64,000 bases of DNA, taken from contig OY992833.1 in assembly GCA_963921425.1 (NCBI GenBank), positions 870,501-934,500 on the forward strand, written 5' to 3'. This document shows, piece by piece, positions 13,385 to 25,300 of this stretch. Origin of the DNA: Dryas octopetala (Eukaryota > Streptophyta > Magnoliopsida > Rosales > Rosaceae). The notes beneath the pieces are model-generated. The model had not been told where the DNA came from, ran no database searches, and was given only the letters and a program-made list of their open reading frames with translations. The position numbers were made by a program, and so were the translations under genes. How positions within the stretch are numbered: position 1 is the stretch's first letter; each line of letters begins with the position of its first letter.

Positions 13385-14961
13385 TGTTGGAATATGCCCT
13401 AATGCAAATCGTTTTAATATACGTATTGTATATACTTCTAACATCGTGGGCAAACTTGTTTTTTATGTGTTCTATCCTTCATATACACATTATATCCTAA
13501 TATATGTGTGTATGTATAAAAAAGGTCCATGATTTGAGGTTAATGTATGTGTGTATGTATAAGTCTCATTGTCCTAAAGAAGTTAGGACAATGAGACTTA
13601 TATCCCTTGGTACTTGAAGTCTAAATTGTTCATGGTTGTAGGATTGATAACTGGACAATATCAATTCGGTAAGACCAGCATGATCTATCTCTTCTTTACA
13701 TTTAGGATGATCGGTCTCAGATTATCGGTGTAGAGACACTAGAAGTAGATCATGTGTGTCAGTAAATGGTTCATTGAACGTGACATACATAATGAATACC
13801 TGTCATGAAGTATTACTTACTCGTCAACAAGAATTCGATAAGTCTTGATAATACAACTCGTCCCTAGACTTGAGACGCCACAGTTGTCCTATGCACTCGG
13901 TCACTGTGCTTTAACTGTATTACAATGTTAGGCTCCTAGAGTTTAGTTAAAAGTACATATTAGGCATAGTTACTGATGTATGAGGACATGTGTATGTTCA
14001 ACATAGGATCTATCACTCCTGGTAATAGGAGATATGTTCCAAGAGGCAACAAATGTTTAGATTGGGGAATATCTAGCTAGAGTACTATCATGAAAACGAG
14101 TTTCATTGATTGAATAGAATTTATATATAAGTGTTGGACCTCAAGGATTATGCTAGGGTTGACAGAATTTCATACCCGACCATGATTCAGGAACATAGAA
14201 TAATAGAGAGACTATATTGTGTTGCAATCAAAATTGAATAGGTTCTTCTCTCTTCCGATTAATCTTGGTAGCCATGACACGCTACTAGATGTCAATTATG
14301 GCTTGTGGAAACCTAAGGTTACCATTTTACCCGGATTAGGTTGCTTTAGGAATATGTCCTAAATCCACTGCTAGATTCAATTGGAACCTAAGAGGTCACA
14401 CGCCAAAATGTGTGAGATGATATTAGAAATGAGTTTTAACATAATTAATTAATGAGTTAATTAATTGGGCCTAAGACTAATAGAATAGAAATAGAAGTGA
14501 TGGGCTTATTGATTAATTAAAGAGTTAATTAATTAATAATTTAATTACAGGTTAATTGCCTAGTCAAATGGACCAATAAACTTGGTCCATAAGACTAGGT
14601 GGCCGGTCCCCCTTTAGTGGAAAATAGTTTTCCACTTAAGTCTATAAATAAAGGGGCCAAGTCAAGTAGTCATAACAAGAGAAGCCCCAGTAAATATCAC
14701 TTTCTATTTCCCAAAGGCCATACTTGTGACTCTCTTCTCTAGCAAGTTAATCCCTCCATCTGCTTCCTAGCGTAGACTTATTAGTGGTTATACGTACACT
14801 TGTGTGACTAGAATGACCATTCGCATCTTGGTAGGTTTCTAATCAAGAGAACAATGTATAAATCTTATTTTGTAAATCATGGTTGTTGCATCCTATTTCA
14901 ATTCGAAGCTTGATTGTATAAAATTTAAATTCCTCTGCGTTTATATAATCAATTTCTAACA
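13385..14961 (+). mobile_element. solo LTR, about 1.58 kb, probably Ty1/copia
   Basis: It begins TGTTGGAATATGCCCTAATG and ends TTTCTAACA, so the ends form the inverted pair TGTT...AACA. Flanking 5-mers AAAGG (13380-13384) and CAAGG (14962-14966) match at 4 of 5. A TATA box (TATAAATA, 14643-14650) lies 312 bp from the end. No internal coding region or second LTR is present, so this is a solo LTR left by recombination between the two LTRs. The start motif is that of long-LTR copia elements as I recall them. It interrupts an RNase H-like relic. Confidence 0.75.
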
Positions 14962-14966
14962 CAAGG

Positions 14967-15065
14967 CCATACGTAAACCATGCAACACAACCAAGAACTC
15001 TGACGTCTGAGGCATAAAACAACCCATGCAGTAGACGTCGAAATTTTCATCATCAATTTAAAACG
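14967..15065 (-). pseudogene. RNase H-like domain relic, 5' part
   Basis: The minus strand reads ..TSEFLVVLHGLRMAL. It continues as DIGFMNLIIECDAS on the other side of the solo LTR once one copy of the 5-bp duplication is discounted. This matches the E..A...GL..A...GF..(V)..E.DS layout of RNase H-like domains. It shows that the two fragments were one sequence before the LTR element inserted. Confidence 0.6.
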
Positions 15066-15744
15066 AGATTAATGATTTTGATTTAATTACTATCGTATTA
15101 AAAGTACATGACTGAAATTGCCAAAATTAAAAGAACATGACAAAAGTGAAAATTTCACAAAAGTACAAGGACCAAAAGTGTGATTTGGCCTATGTTTTAA
15201 TGAAAACATCAGTTGACAAAAAAAAAAAAAATTATGCATAACAAGCATTGTGCAACTGAATGAACAAAATTGTCGATCCCGTTAGCACTTGCTAAGACCT
15301 TCCACAATGGGGATATCCAAATTTTGTTACCCAAAACCCATTTTGGGTCACAAATAGTGTTGTTACCCATTTCTCACAGTAATGGTGCTGTGACCTATTT
15401 TGGGTAACAGTATTTTATACATATTTAAAATATGGCTAATATTGATTAAGTAATGTTTAATTTATATTTTAAAATTGAAATAATTATAAAAATTATACCA
15501 TTGGTCTTATTTTAATGAGATTTTTAAAATAAGGTCAATATTAAATATATTTAAAATAAGGAAACTTCATAAATTAGACAACATAAACCGTACAACATCG
15601 GAACTTCAACAACCATAAACAACAAGAACAACATGATAATTAAAAGAAAAAACAACAACAACAACTGCATTCAACATAACAGAAAATGAAGCGAAGTTCT
15701 TATTCGGAGTCCGATGACGAAGAATTGACACCCACGTAATTATA

Positions 15745-16146
15745 CTAATTTGAGATTTTCTGTTCGGTTTCACACTCGTCACATGGTTGAATGGGAGGGT
15801 TTTTCCCGCAGGTGCATGGCACGGGTGGTTTGGGCTCTGGCAGGTGGTTCAACCATTGGTGGCGAAGATTTGGGTGATTGGCCAAATCCTTGAGCTCCAA
15901 TCTTATGCAAAATTCACACAAAGGGACCAAAATATCATCCAAACACTTGCAGAACCTCCGGTCTGGTTATTTTGCACGCTCCATCATTAAACAATAATCG
16001 CACAATGGAGCAGCACAGTTAAGGAGGCACTTACACAAGCTTTGATCGCACTGTTGTTTGGAGCTCTCACCAACACCTTGCTTAAAGCTCTCACCGATGC
16101 CTTGCTTAGAGCTCTCACCGACACCTTGCTTAGAGGAGGAAGCCAT
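15745..16146 (-). pseudogene. third Harbinger ORF: small Cys-rich protein, one nonsense codon
   Basis: I do not recognise this protein. From the ATG at 16146 the frame runs 133 codons to a stop at 15745, broken once by TAA (15967-15969, codon 60). The N-terminus is a short repeat, four units of the type SSKQGVGE. Then come Cys-rich clusters (CDQSLCKCLLNC, CDYC, CKC, CEFC) and near the C-terminus CTCG and CDEC, so it may bind zinc. A leucine-rich stretch lies between. It is 423 bp downstream of the transposase, in the same direction and inside the inverted repeats. It could be a third gene of the element or a captured host fragment. The long open frame on both sides of a single stop suggests recent decay. 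Confidence 0.5.
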
Positions 16147-16569
16147 TTCTAAATGATAGTTATGTGGATGTGTTGGCCTACTCGTTAAACCTTGGTATTT
16201 ATAGGGGAAAAAAGCATGATAACTTGCCCATTGGATTCCCTGATGGATTCACAGATACTCGAATCTCACATGTGAAGCAACAGTGTTGTGCATGGGATGG
16301 AGTGTTTGGAGTAAGTGTATGGTCTTGTCATTGGTTGAGTGAATTATTTTGCAAGCATGTGATGGTTGTGTCATGTCAAGTTAGCTAAGAGAAATCAATG
16401 TCTTTATTTCATTTCACAAACTGCAACCGACAAATACAAACACACTTAAACGGCAAACACAAAGATAGGAAACAAACTTTGAAGATAAACAACAAATATT
16501 AACCTAACATACGAAGATAAACCTAACATACGATAATGAGAACAACATTGATGAACCATGATTCTGATC

Positions 16570-17922
16570 TCAATGTGTTGGTGCAAGTGGTGGGTTCCCT
16601 TCTCGGATCCCAATATGCGTAATCAAATTGGATTTTAGGGATTCGTTGACATTTCGGGCCCTAAGCAAAGTTCGACGAGCATTCATCTCAGGTAATGATG
16701 ATGGAGCGACACCGGTCGGACATGGTTCTACACCTTCATATTCTTGTTCTGCCCTTCTAGTGCTCACTTCTGGGTCTATTGGGTCATCCGTACAGTCATC
16801 CCCAGGGCGCTCATCCTCCACGATCATATTGTGTAATATTATGCATGCCTTCATGATATACACTAGGTTAATCGGACGCCAATAACGAGCAGGGCGTTTT
16901 ATTATCTGCCACCGGGCTTTTAGAATCCCAAATGCTCTTTCCACATCCTTTCGGTATCCCTCTTGTCGAGCGGCAAACAACTTGTGGTGGGGAAGAATAA
17001 GACTGTGCAATGAAGTAATAAGAGTTGACCATTGAGGGTAGATCCCGTCGGCAAGATAGTATGAGAGTGTGTAATCTACCCCATTCACAATAAATCTCAC
17101 TCTGTGGTTCCGACCAGAAATCACCTCATCAAAGAGATGGGAACAGTCCAGCACGGTGATGTCATTATTCGACCCAGGTATACCAAAATTTGCATGCTAT
17201 ATCCACGTGTCATACGATGCAACGACTTCAAGTATAATTGTAGGGACATGATAATGCCCACGATAATGAGCTTGCTTGGCCATAGGGCAATTTTGCCATA
17301 CCCAATACATGCAATCCAAGCTACCAATCATACCTAGAAATCCTCTCCGACTCCCTTTCCGTAAAAGTTTTCTCATATCGGTAACAGTAGGCCTTCGGAG
17401 ATACTCGGCCCCGAAGATATCTGAGATGGCTCTTATGAATTTAGAAAATGATTGTCGTATGGTGGATTGGCTAACAGTCAGCATCTCTGAGACCAAATCA
17501 AACGGCATGCCATATGCCATCACTCGCAGAGCCGCAGTAATCTTTTGATGAGGCGTACAACCCACTCTACCGAGAGCGTCAGGTCTTGCTTGAAAATATT
17601 CATCATGGCGGCAAACATTTTCGAGAATCCTATTGAATAGGGGTTGGTGCATGCGGTATCGCCTCCGAAACGTCACGATGTCCTCAATTGGTGCTGGAAT
17701 GAAGTAGGCCTCCATGAGACGTTCGTGCGCATCTTCCCTATTTCGGTGTGTGTAACGACGATGTGAAGACGTACCACCATGTCTTGGACGTCCGGCGACG
17801 ACATTATGACCCATGGACATGATCAATTGCCCCACCCTCTCTCTCTCATCCTCTTCCCTATCCCATGAACTATCAGAGTTCGAAGATGAGGAAGAGGATG
17901 AATGCACGTACAAAGGATTCAT
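16570..17922 (-). pseudogene. PIF/Harbinger DDE transposase, one nonsense codon
   Basis: The nuclease of the element, which with the Myb-like protein would cut at the inverted repeats. From the ATG at 17922 the frame spans 450 codons and is broken by one TAG (17197-17199) where the family has Trp (SYDTWI then stop then HANFG). In order: a Ser-rich N-terminus; a helix-turn-helix region near residues 140-165 (SQSTIRQSFSKFIRAI); and the DDE nuclease with first Asp in GSLDCMYWVW, second Asp in PGSNNDITVLD and Glu in DVERAFGILKARW. All catalytic residues are kept. Readthrough of the TAG would give a complete protein, so the inactivation looks recent. Translation may start at other Met codons nearby. 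Confidence 0.9.
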
Positions 17923-18323
17923 CTTTGTGTTAATGGATAGAGATATTATCCTGAAAATAGAGTGAATGAAACTTGGTAAATATAGTAGTATTTATAAATA
18001 AGCCGCATGATGGTGTAGTCTTGTCATATGCAAACGTCATGGTATCATGCATTCATCCCATCAATTGTTGTATGAATAAAGGTAGTATGCATTTGTCTTA
18101 TCAATCGTCAGGGCAATTGGTATCATGCATTCGTCTTATCATTCATCTTATGCAATAATAAAGGGAATACAATGTTGGGTGACCAACTCAAACATGCCAT
18201 ATAACAAGAAATTCAAACTTGAAATACGTGAAATACAAACCTAGTTCATGGATACTTAAAATGCAAACATAATCCTAAGTCGACACATAACATTAAAGAT
18301 CAAACATAATTCAAAGTCAAATT

Positions 18324-19532
18324 CTAATTGTTAGGGGTGTACCCTGGATTTGACTGATTGAGGTTAGAAAGATCTGGGTAGTATCCAGATGGAGTGTACT
18401 CCGAGCTTTGGTTAGTGCGCATCTGCCTCATTGCTATGACTTCAGCTTGTTTTTGCTCCCAATACATCCGTTGGGCCTCATTCATCCTGAAAAGGTCTTG
18501 ACCCATAATATTTTGTTCCTCCCATTCTAGCTGCCTTGCGATCCTTATCCTCTCTCTTGCTTCGTTTGCCTCTTCTCTTTCACTCTTTTCAGCCTCTCTG
18601 TTAATTCTCATTTGTATAGCTATTCTTGCATTTTCATTAAAATCATGCACTTCCTCAACCATTTGAGCTTGGACGGGCTCAGCGGCCTTGGCCTACTTTG
18701 AATGGTTTCTTCCTGGTGGCCTTGGCCGCGAGGGACCGATTGGTTGAAATGGTGGTGGGTGTTCGTCATCACTAATTCGGATGGTCGGACATACATTATT
18801 GTCACTCTCGGGAGTGTCGAAATTGTCAGAGGCTAGGGTCTCTGGTTCACTCAACTAGGCCGAGGTATTCGCCGCGGCATACTTTGCACTTTCTTTTAAT
18901 AGGTCCCAAACATGTAAGAAACCAAACTTGGATCCTGTCTTGCCTTCAAAACTCCCAAGTGCGTTCGCAAACTACAACAATAAAATTAAATAAATTGCCT
19001 TGATAAATAAACAATCGTAAAATTAAATAAAATTGTCTTGATGAATAAGCAATCTTCAAATTAAATAAATTGCCTTGATAAATAAATTATCGTAAAATTA
19101 AATAAAATTGCCTTGATAAATAAACAATCTTCAAATTAAATAAATTGTCTTGATATATAAACAATCGTAAAATTAAATAAATTTCCTTAATAAATAAACA
19201 ATCATAAAATTAAATATCATACCAATAATAAATAAATAAAAACTTACCACGTTGGCATCATTTGCACCGCTTCCGCGCATTCGCTCCGCCTCCATCAATG
19301 AAGCATAAAACTTGGTGCAATCCCGTGCTATATCAACCCATCGTGATTTAGCGCCGCTAATCGAACGCACGGTTTCACCCCCCAAGTTATGCTTGAAGAT
19401 TGCGTAAATGTCACTCCAAAGCACATTTTTTCTTATATTTGCACCAAGACAACCGTCAGGAGACTTCTCTAGCCAAGCCTTCACTAGGGCTTGATCTTCA
19501 CCTTGTGCCCAAAAACATCCTCTAGGAGCCAT
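18324..19532 (-). pseudogene. Harbinger Myb/SANT-like DNA-binding protein, two nonsense codons
   Basis: The second protein typical of PIF/Harbinger elements, thought to bind the element ends and bring the transposase to them. Exon 1 (19248-19532) starts MAPRGCFWAQGEDQAL and holds the SANT-like trihelix (W at the usual spacing, ..SGAKSRWVDIARDC..). After a 276-bp GT-AG intron, exon 2 (18324-18971) holds an acidic linker, a coiled-coil-like region rich in Glu and Arg (EKSEREEANEARERIRIARQ) and the C-terminal motif YTPSGYYPDLSNLNQS. In-frame TAG codons lie at 18855-18857 and 18693-18695. The copy at 50.8-52.2 kb has an Arg codon at the second place, so that one at least is secondary. Confidence 0.85.
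18972..19247. repeat. minisatellite in the Harbinger Myb-gene intron
   Basis: The intron is made almost wholly of about six imperfect units of roughly 40 bp, of the type AAATTGCCTTGATAAATAAAC then AATCGTAAAATTAAAT. The splice sites lie just outside the array. Confidence 0.8.
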
Positions 19533-20160
19533 GATAAAGAATTTTTTTTTTTTTTTTTTTGTAAATGTGGTATGAAAGATTGATGTTTGTGATGAAAAAA
19601 TCATGGATCTTGTGTAGTATATATATAATCTTTGAGAATATAGCCATTGGGGGTGGTAGATTTTTAGAAATTTTTTCTGAAATTTTTTAAAAATTTTTCG
19701 AGTATTTTATGGATTTTACAATTAATTTAGTAATATTTAAAAAAATATATAGAACGGGAGTGATCTAGGCCCTTGATATCCAACGGCTATGTAATCTGGG
19801 CCGTTGGATTCAAGGACCGGTCCCTATTTAATAAGCAATTTCGAAAAAGGCTCAATCATGTCAATTAATCATTCCCCTTGCTTGATCTTCACGTGCTGAC
19901 TTTGGCAACAAACAGAAGAACCAACATTGCAGCTTTGGTGTCAGCACATTACTCTCCTCCTGCAAGTCTTTACATGGTGGGCGATCACAATTTTGTGTAA
20001 CAAAAAAAATGGGTTACACTGTTATCCAAATATAGATAACACATTGGGCCACAAGGGAATATAAGTAACAAATTCCGGCCCATTGTGGGGAGTTGTTACC
20101 CATTTGTTACCCAAAATGGGTTTTTGGGTAACATTTTCAGATGCACTGTGGTAGGCCTAA

Positions 20161-20661
20161 CCAGATAGAACAAAAGAAAAAAAGAAAAAAGAGGGAAGTG
20201 AAGCGTTGTTTCATCAAAACAAAGAACTCTCCTTCCATTTTCAAACCTTGAAGCTCACTCCTTTCAAATGTTCAAACCTGCCATCCCCGTACCCAGGTCC
20301 TAGTCTTTTCACTAAATCTAAGATTTTCCAGAGTTTCCTCTCTTTTTCTTTTTGGGACCCAACCTGATGAAGCAAATCTTAGGAATCTAACCTTATGAAC
20401 ATTGCAGGACAGACAACATAGTGCTTCAAAAAGCAGTTTCTGTCTAGCGGGTTTGGAGTTACTGACGGGTAAAGAGTACCCGATAGGCCGATATCCATTT
20501 AAAATGTGCAAATGAATCTCAGCCGTTATAACGATCGTATGGCTCTCTTTGTTTTTTCCGCACGAGAGAAGCTAGTCTGTATACTTGTGCTTCATCAAAA
20601 GTCAAAACACCTTCTAAACCCCACCCACCAACACCACCACCTCTCTTCCTCACGCGCCATC
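20161..20661 (+). promoter_or_regulatory. DHAD promoter and 5' UTR region
   Basis: The 500 bp between the Harbinger end and the DHAD start codon should hold the promoter and leader. No clear TATA box stands out. An upstream ATG at 20506 is in frame with the DHAD start with no stop between, giving a possible 52-residue extension ([12 protein letters not shown]..). This region lacks the composition of a transit peptide, so I treat it as leader. Confidence 0.45.
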
Positions 20662-22294
20662 ATGCAAGCCACTCTCCTAACCCCAACTCCACGCGCCGCC
20701 ATCTCAATCAAACCCCTAGTCCCACTCTATGGGCCCCACCACCGCAGGCCTCCCTTCTCCGTCCGAGCCTCCGTATCCGAGACGGCCCAATCTCCACCGT
20801 GCATCGCCGTGGACTCACCGCCGGTGGCACAGAAGCTGAACAAGTACAGCTCGCGCATCACGGAGCCCAAGTCCCAGGGTGGGTCCCAGGCCATTCTGCA
20901 CGGGGTGGGGTTGTCGGAGGAGGACATGGGAAAGCCCCAGATTGGGATATCGTCGGTGTGGTACGAAGGGAACACGTGCAACATGCACTTGCTGGGTCTC
21001 TCGGAGGCTGTGAAAGAAGGGGTGAGAGAGGCGGGCATGGTGGGGTTCAGGTTCAACACGGTCGGGGTCAGTGATGCTATCTCTATGGGGACTAGAGGAA
21101 TGTGCTACAGCTTGCAGTCTAGGGACTTGATTGCTGATAGCATTGAGACTGTTATGGGTGCTCAGTGGTATGATGGCAACATCTCCATCCCTGGTTGTGA
21201 CAAAAATGTCAGTAACTTCTCTCTCTTTTTGTTTATTTTTTTTCGGTTGTTTGAGTGATGAATTTATCTGGGTTTTGACAAATTTGTGATTAATGTGGTT
21301 TTGGGTTTCTTAGTCTTGTGTGATTACATGGTGTTATTGGTTTTTGGATGGGTATGTATGCTTTTTTGTGTTCTGTATGTGAGTTTTCTATTATGATGAT
21401 AGGAGTTTAAAAGTTTTTTATCGTAATTTGAGCTCTTGGTTTATGTTTCTGCTTCTTTTCTGGAATGGGGAAAATTGTGTAAGGTTAAAGTTCATTTGTT
21501 CGTTGACTAAGCAGGCTAGCAGTGTCTTTTCTAAGGGACATTTATCTTTAAGTTAAAGCTTATAACTATGTTACATCTTGTTACTCATAATGCGCTTTCC
21601 ATAAACATACAACATATTTTTTCAATTGCAATTTGCAAATTATTGTTCTTTTCTGCAATAGAGATGGTTGTATCTTAAAAATTGAGGTGTTTGAATATGC
21701 ACCCATAAATATCCAATCATTCTCGAAAATGTTTTACAATTTTTTTTTTATTATTTATGAAAAATTGGGTATGTTTATGAAATCTCAGATACAGCTCGAA
21801 TTATAGTTGAGAATTATCGTTGTCCAAAGTTTTAAAATTTCCTCTTAGAGGTAGCCATGCTACACAGATGTCTGCTCTATTTTCCCATAACTTTTTTCTT
21901 TCTTTTGGTTTTCTTTTCCCCCATTAAACTCCTCATCTACAGGGTGGTGCCTTAGCAATCTTGTTTTTGAATTATTTTTTATTTCTAGAAGTTTACTGTC
22001 TTGGGACTCTGGCAGCGCCAGAGCCTTCATAGCAAGCCCCTATTTCATCCATGTTCCTAGTCCAAGAATATTTTTGTTGCTCCCATGCACAATTGTAAAT
22101 ATATTCCGAGTCTTATGCTAGCACTTCTTGCAGATGCCAGGTACAATTATGGCAATGGGCCGGCTCAACCGACCAAGTATTATGATTTATGGTGGAACTA
22201 TAAAGGTTTGAGATCTGTTTACTTTTCCTTAACAATTAGCTTTCTATATTTCCTAGATAATTTTTGCTATAATTTCTCCCAGTCAATGTTTTCA

Positions 22295-22337
<43 letters not shown>

Positions 22338-25300
22338 TGGGGATCAATAATGTCTCAATTAATTACAATCATTAGGATTGGTCTTGCATAAGATAACATG
22401 TTTTTCAGTCAAAGTTATATCATTTACTTGAGCAGGTAATCTTCCCCATAATCAAAGAATGTTTGCATATGACTAGGGTTTTGTTAATTTGGATATTATA
22501 AGGCATGGATAAAATATAACAGAAGCTCATATTATGAATCAAAGTTCTATCACTAGGTACTTCTGGGTCTGTACTTTTCTTATGGGATTTATGAAAAATA
22601 ACATTATATTTAATTCTTTTGTTAATAGGCTTACTACTGTGACCTAAAACATCTTGGAATTATTCCAAGTTCTTTTACTACATAATTATGTGATGATTGA
22701 GGTTTTGTGATTGTACATCATAATTGATCTTAACTTAATTTGCTTGTTTAATTAATCCTCCTTTTGTTTTTCTTGCAGCCTGGGCACTTCCAAGGCCATA
22801 CTTATGATATAGTATCTGCCTTTCAGGTATATTGCGGTTTAAAGATTATTTTATGTTGTTACTGATGAACTGGATATTGCTTGCTGTTGTGTATAGACTT
22901 CTCAACTCTGTGCTGTTACTGTACATGTTTAAATGAAGATGTACTCTCTACTTTGTTGGCGTTAGACAGCTATTATGGACTTGCTCCTTTTGTTCTGACT
23001 TTTGGGTTCAAAATCTGGATGGAAAAATGTCTATTTAATACAAAACTTCAAATGTTGTTAGTGATGCAAGTCTTGCTTTAGTAGCAATTTTATGCTTTTT
23101 TTGATCGGATTTGAGGTCTCATTTAAATTGTTCCTCATTACCTACTTTTACATATGATAATTGTTTATGTGAATAGTCATTGCATTTGAAGATAAAAGGC
23201 TACTTCAAAATGTAAATAACTATGTTTACAATGTGGTAAAGTTAATCTCTTTGGTAATGTTTTTTATTTTTATTTCTATTAAAATTGTAGTGTTATGGAG
23301 AATATGTAAGTGGATCCATAAGCGATGAGCAGAGGAAGGATGTTCTCCGCAACTCCTGTCCTGGGGCTGGGGCTTGTGGTGGAATGTATACAGCTAATAC
23401 CATGGCTTCTGCAATTGAAGCTATGGGAATGTCAATTCCTTACAGGTAGAGATATGTCTTCAGAGGAGAACTTAATATATTGTTTGCAATTAATCCATTT
23501 CTTATCCTTTATTTGTTGTTTTTTTTTTTTTTTTTTCTCTGAAAGCTCTTCTACACCTGCTGAAGATCCATTGAAGTTGGATGAGTGCCGTTTGGCTGGG
23601 AAATATCTCTTGGAATTATTAAAAATGGATTTGAAACCACGAGATATTATTACTCCCAAGTCACTACGTAATGCAATGGTTATTGTCATGGCATTAGGAG
23701 GGTCTACCAATGCTGTTTTACATTTGATTGCTATTGCCAGGTGAGAAGCAATATTTCCCCAAGATGCTAATAATTGTTTGTATGCAAATATCAACTGACA
23801 AGATTCTTGGCAGGTCTGTAGGTCTTGAATTAACTCTAGATGATTTTCAGAAAGTTAGCGATGAGGTTCCATTTCTTGCAGATCTTAAGCCTAGTGGCAA
23901 ATATGTCATGGAGGATGTACACAAGGTCTAAATTTTGGTGAATATCTTTTCTTTTGTTTAATGTGAAAATTTGTGGAATATTTTGCGTGCATATGACAAT
24001 TTTTCTATCAGTTTTTAGACTATATTTTCTGTTCCTCTTGATGAGCCAGTAATAATTATTTTAATAGATTGGAGGAACACCAGCAGTCATTCGCTACCTT
24101 TTGGAGTGTGGATTTTTGCATGGGGATTGTATGACTGGTATACATTTTCAGATTATTTGCATTATTGGAAATACATAGTTTAAGCTGTAATGCTCATAAC
24201 ATTAACATAAGGTTATCTCTTTGTAGTCACTGGGAGGACACTAGCAGAGAATGCAGAAAGTTTCTTTCCTTTGTCTAAAGGGCAGGTATGAGCTAACTTT
24301 CTCTTAAATTAACTACTTTGTTAATGTTTCTGTTGTTTTATTGCTGTTGATAAGTCATGCGTTTGGAGATGAACATTTAATACAGTTCTCTCATGCCTGT
24401 TGTTTTATCCTTTTTTTTTTCTCCCGTTCATTCAGGATGTAATAAGGCCCTTGGAAAACCCTATCAAGAAAACAGGCCACATCCAAATATTGTATGGAAA
24501 TCTTGCACCTAAGGGTTCTGTAGCAAAAATTACGGGAAAAGAGGGGCTATATTTCTCTGGTGCTGTTTTCTGTTTTCTCTTATTTGTTTAATGGTTTTGT
24601 TAAGTTAAAAATTCCTTTTCTTTAATATAAAAGTCACTGTAAAAATACTCCAGGTCCTGCACTTGTCTTTGAAGGAGAGGAGTCTATGATTGCAGCTATC
24701 TCAGAGGATCCAATGAGTTTTAAGGTCTGTTCTTGTTCCATGGTTGTACTTGTCTCTGTTAATAATTTCTTGATGAACTTCCAATTAGAAAATGATTTGG
24801 ATAATAAAAAATTTCAAATTTCTGGTTACTTTTGCTTAACAATTTGAGCTTCAGATTGTTTCTGTTAGTGAATTGTAGGTATATTGTTTTCTGCATCATG
24901 CAGGTGTTGCATGATGGCTTTAAATTGAAAGGCGTTTTTGTTATTCAAACTCACATGTTGAAATGTAATATCTAATTTCTTGTATATATTTGTCATCTTC
25001 CAGGGAAAAGTAGTTGTTATTAGAGAAGAGGGTCCAAAGGGAGGACCAGGCATGCCTGAAATGTTAACACCAACCAGTGCAATAATGGGTGCAGGACTAG
25101 GGAAGGTATAGTTAATCAAAATCCATGCTTGGGTTGTAATTAGTTGTCTTTCCTTAGCTAATAAAAATAAATAAATAGAAAGTTAATCCCATCATGGCCC
25201 CTTCAAGCTACACCACAATGCTCTAGTTGACAACCCAGCTAATGTTTGCTAATGGATGTTTCATTGGATTTTGCTTTCATGTGTTGCAGGAGGTTGCGTT

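Larger units (their letters stand above)
15296..20157 (-). mobile_element. PIF/Harbinger transposon, full length (4,862 bp)
   Basis: Three-base repeats TAA flank it at 15293-15295 and 20158-20160, the TWA-type target duplication of PIF/Harbinger elements. The terminal inverted repeats are GACCTTCCACAATG on the left and GGCCTACCACAGTG on the right (reverse complement), 11 of 14 matching. Just inside, both ends carry TGTTACCCAAAA and CCCATTTTGGGT motifs. Three reading frames run on the minus strand: a Myb/SANT-like gene (18324-19532), a DDE transposase (16570-17922) and a Cys-rich third frame (15745-16146). All three contain stop codons, so the copy cannot move by itself. Confidence 0.92.

Noticed and set aside
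15296-20157. The conserved TGTTACCCAAAA/CCCATTTTGGGT words as a host promoter element of DHAD
   Set aside because: They occur at both ends of the Harbinger element and again in the second copy, so they belong to its subterminal repeats.
20506-20661. Upstream in-frame ATG of DHAD as the true start
   Set aside because: The extra 52 residues do not look like a transit peptide, while the ATG at 20662 gives the typical plastid N-terminus. Not excluded by sequence alone.
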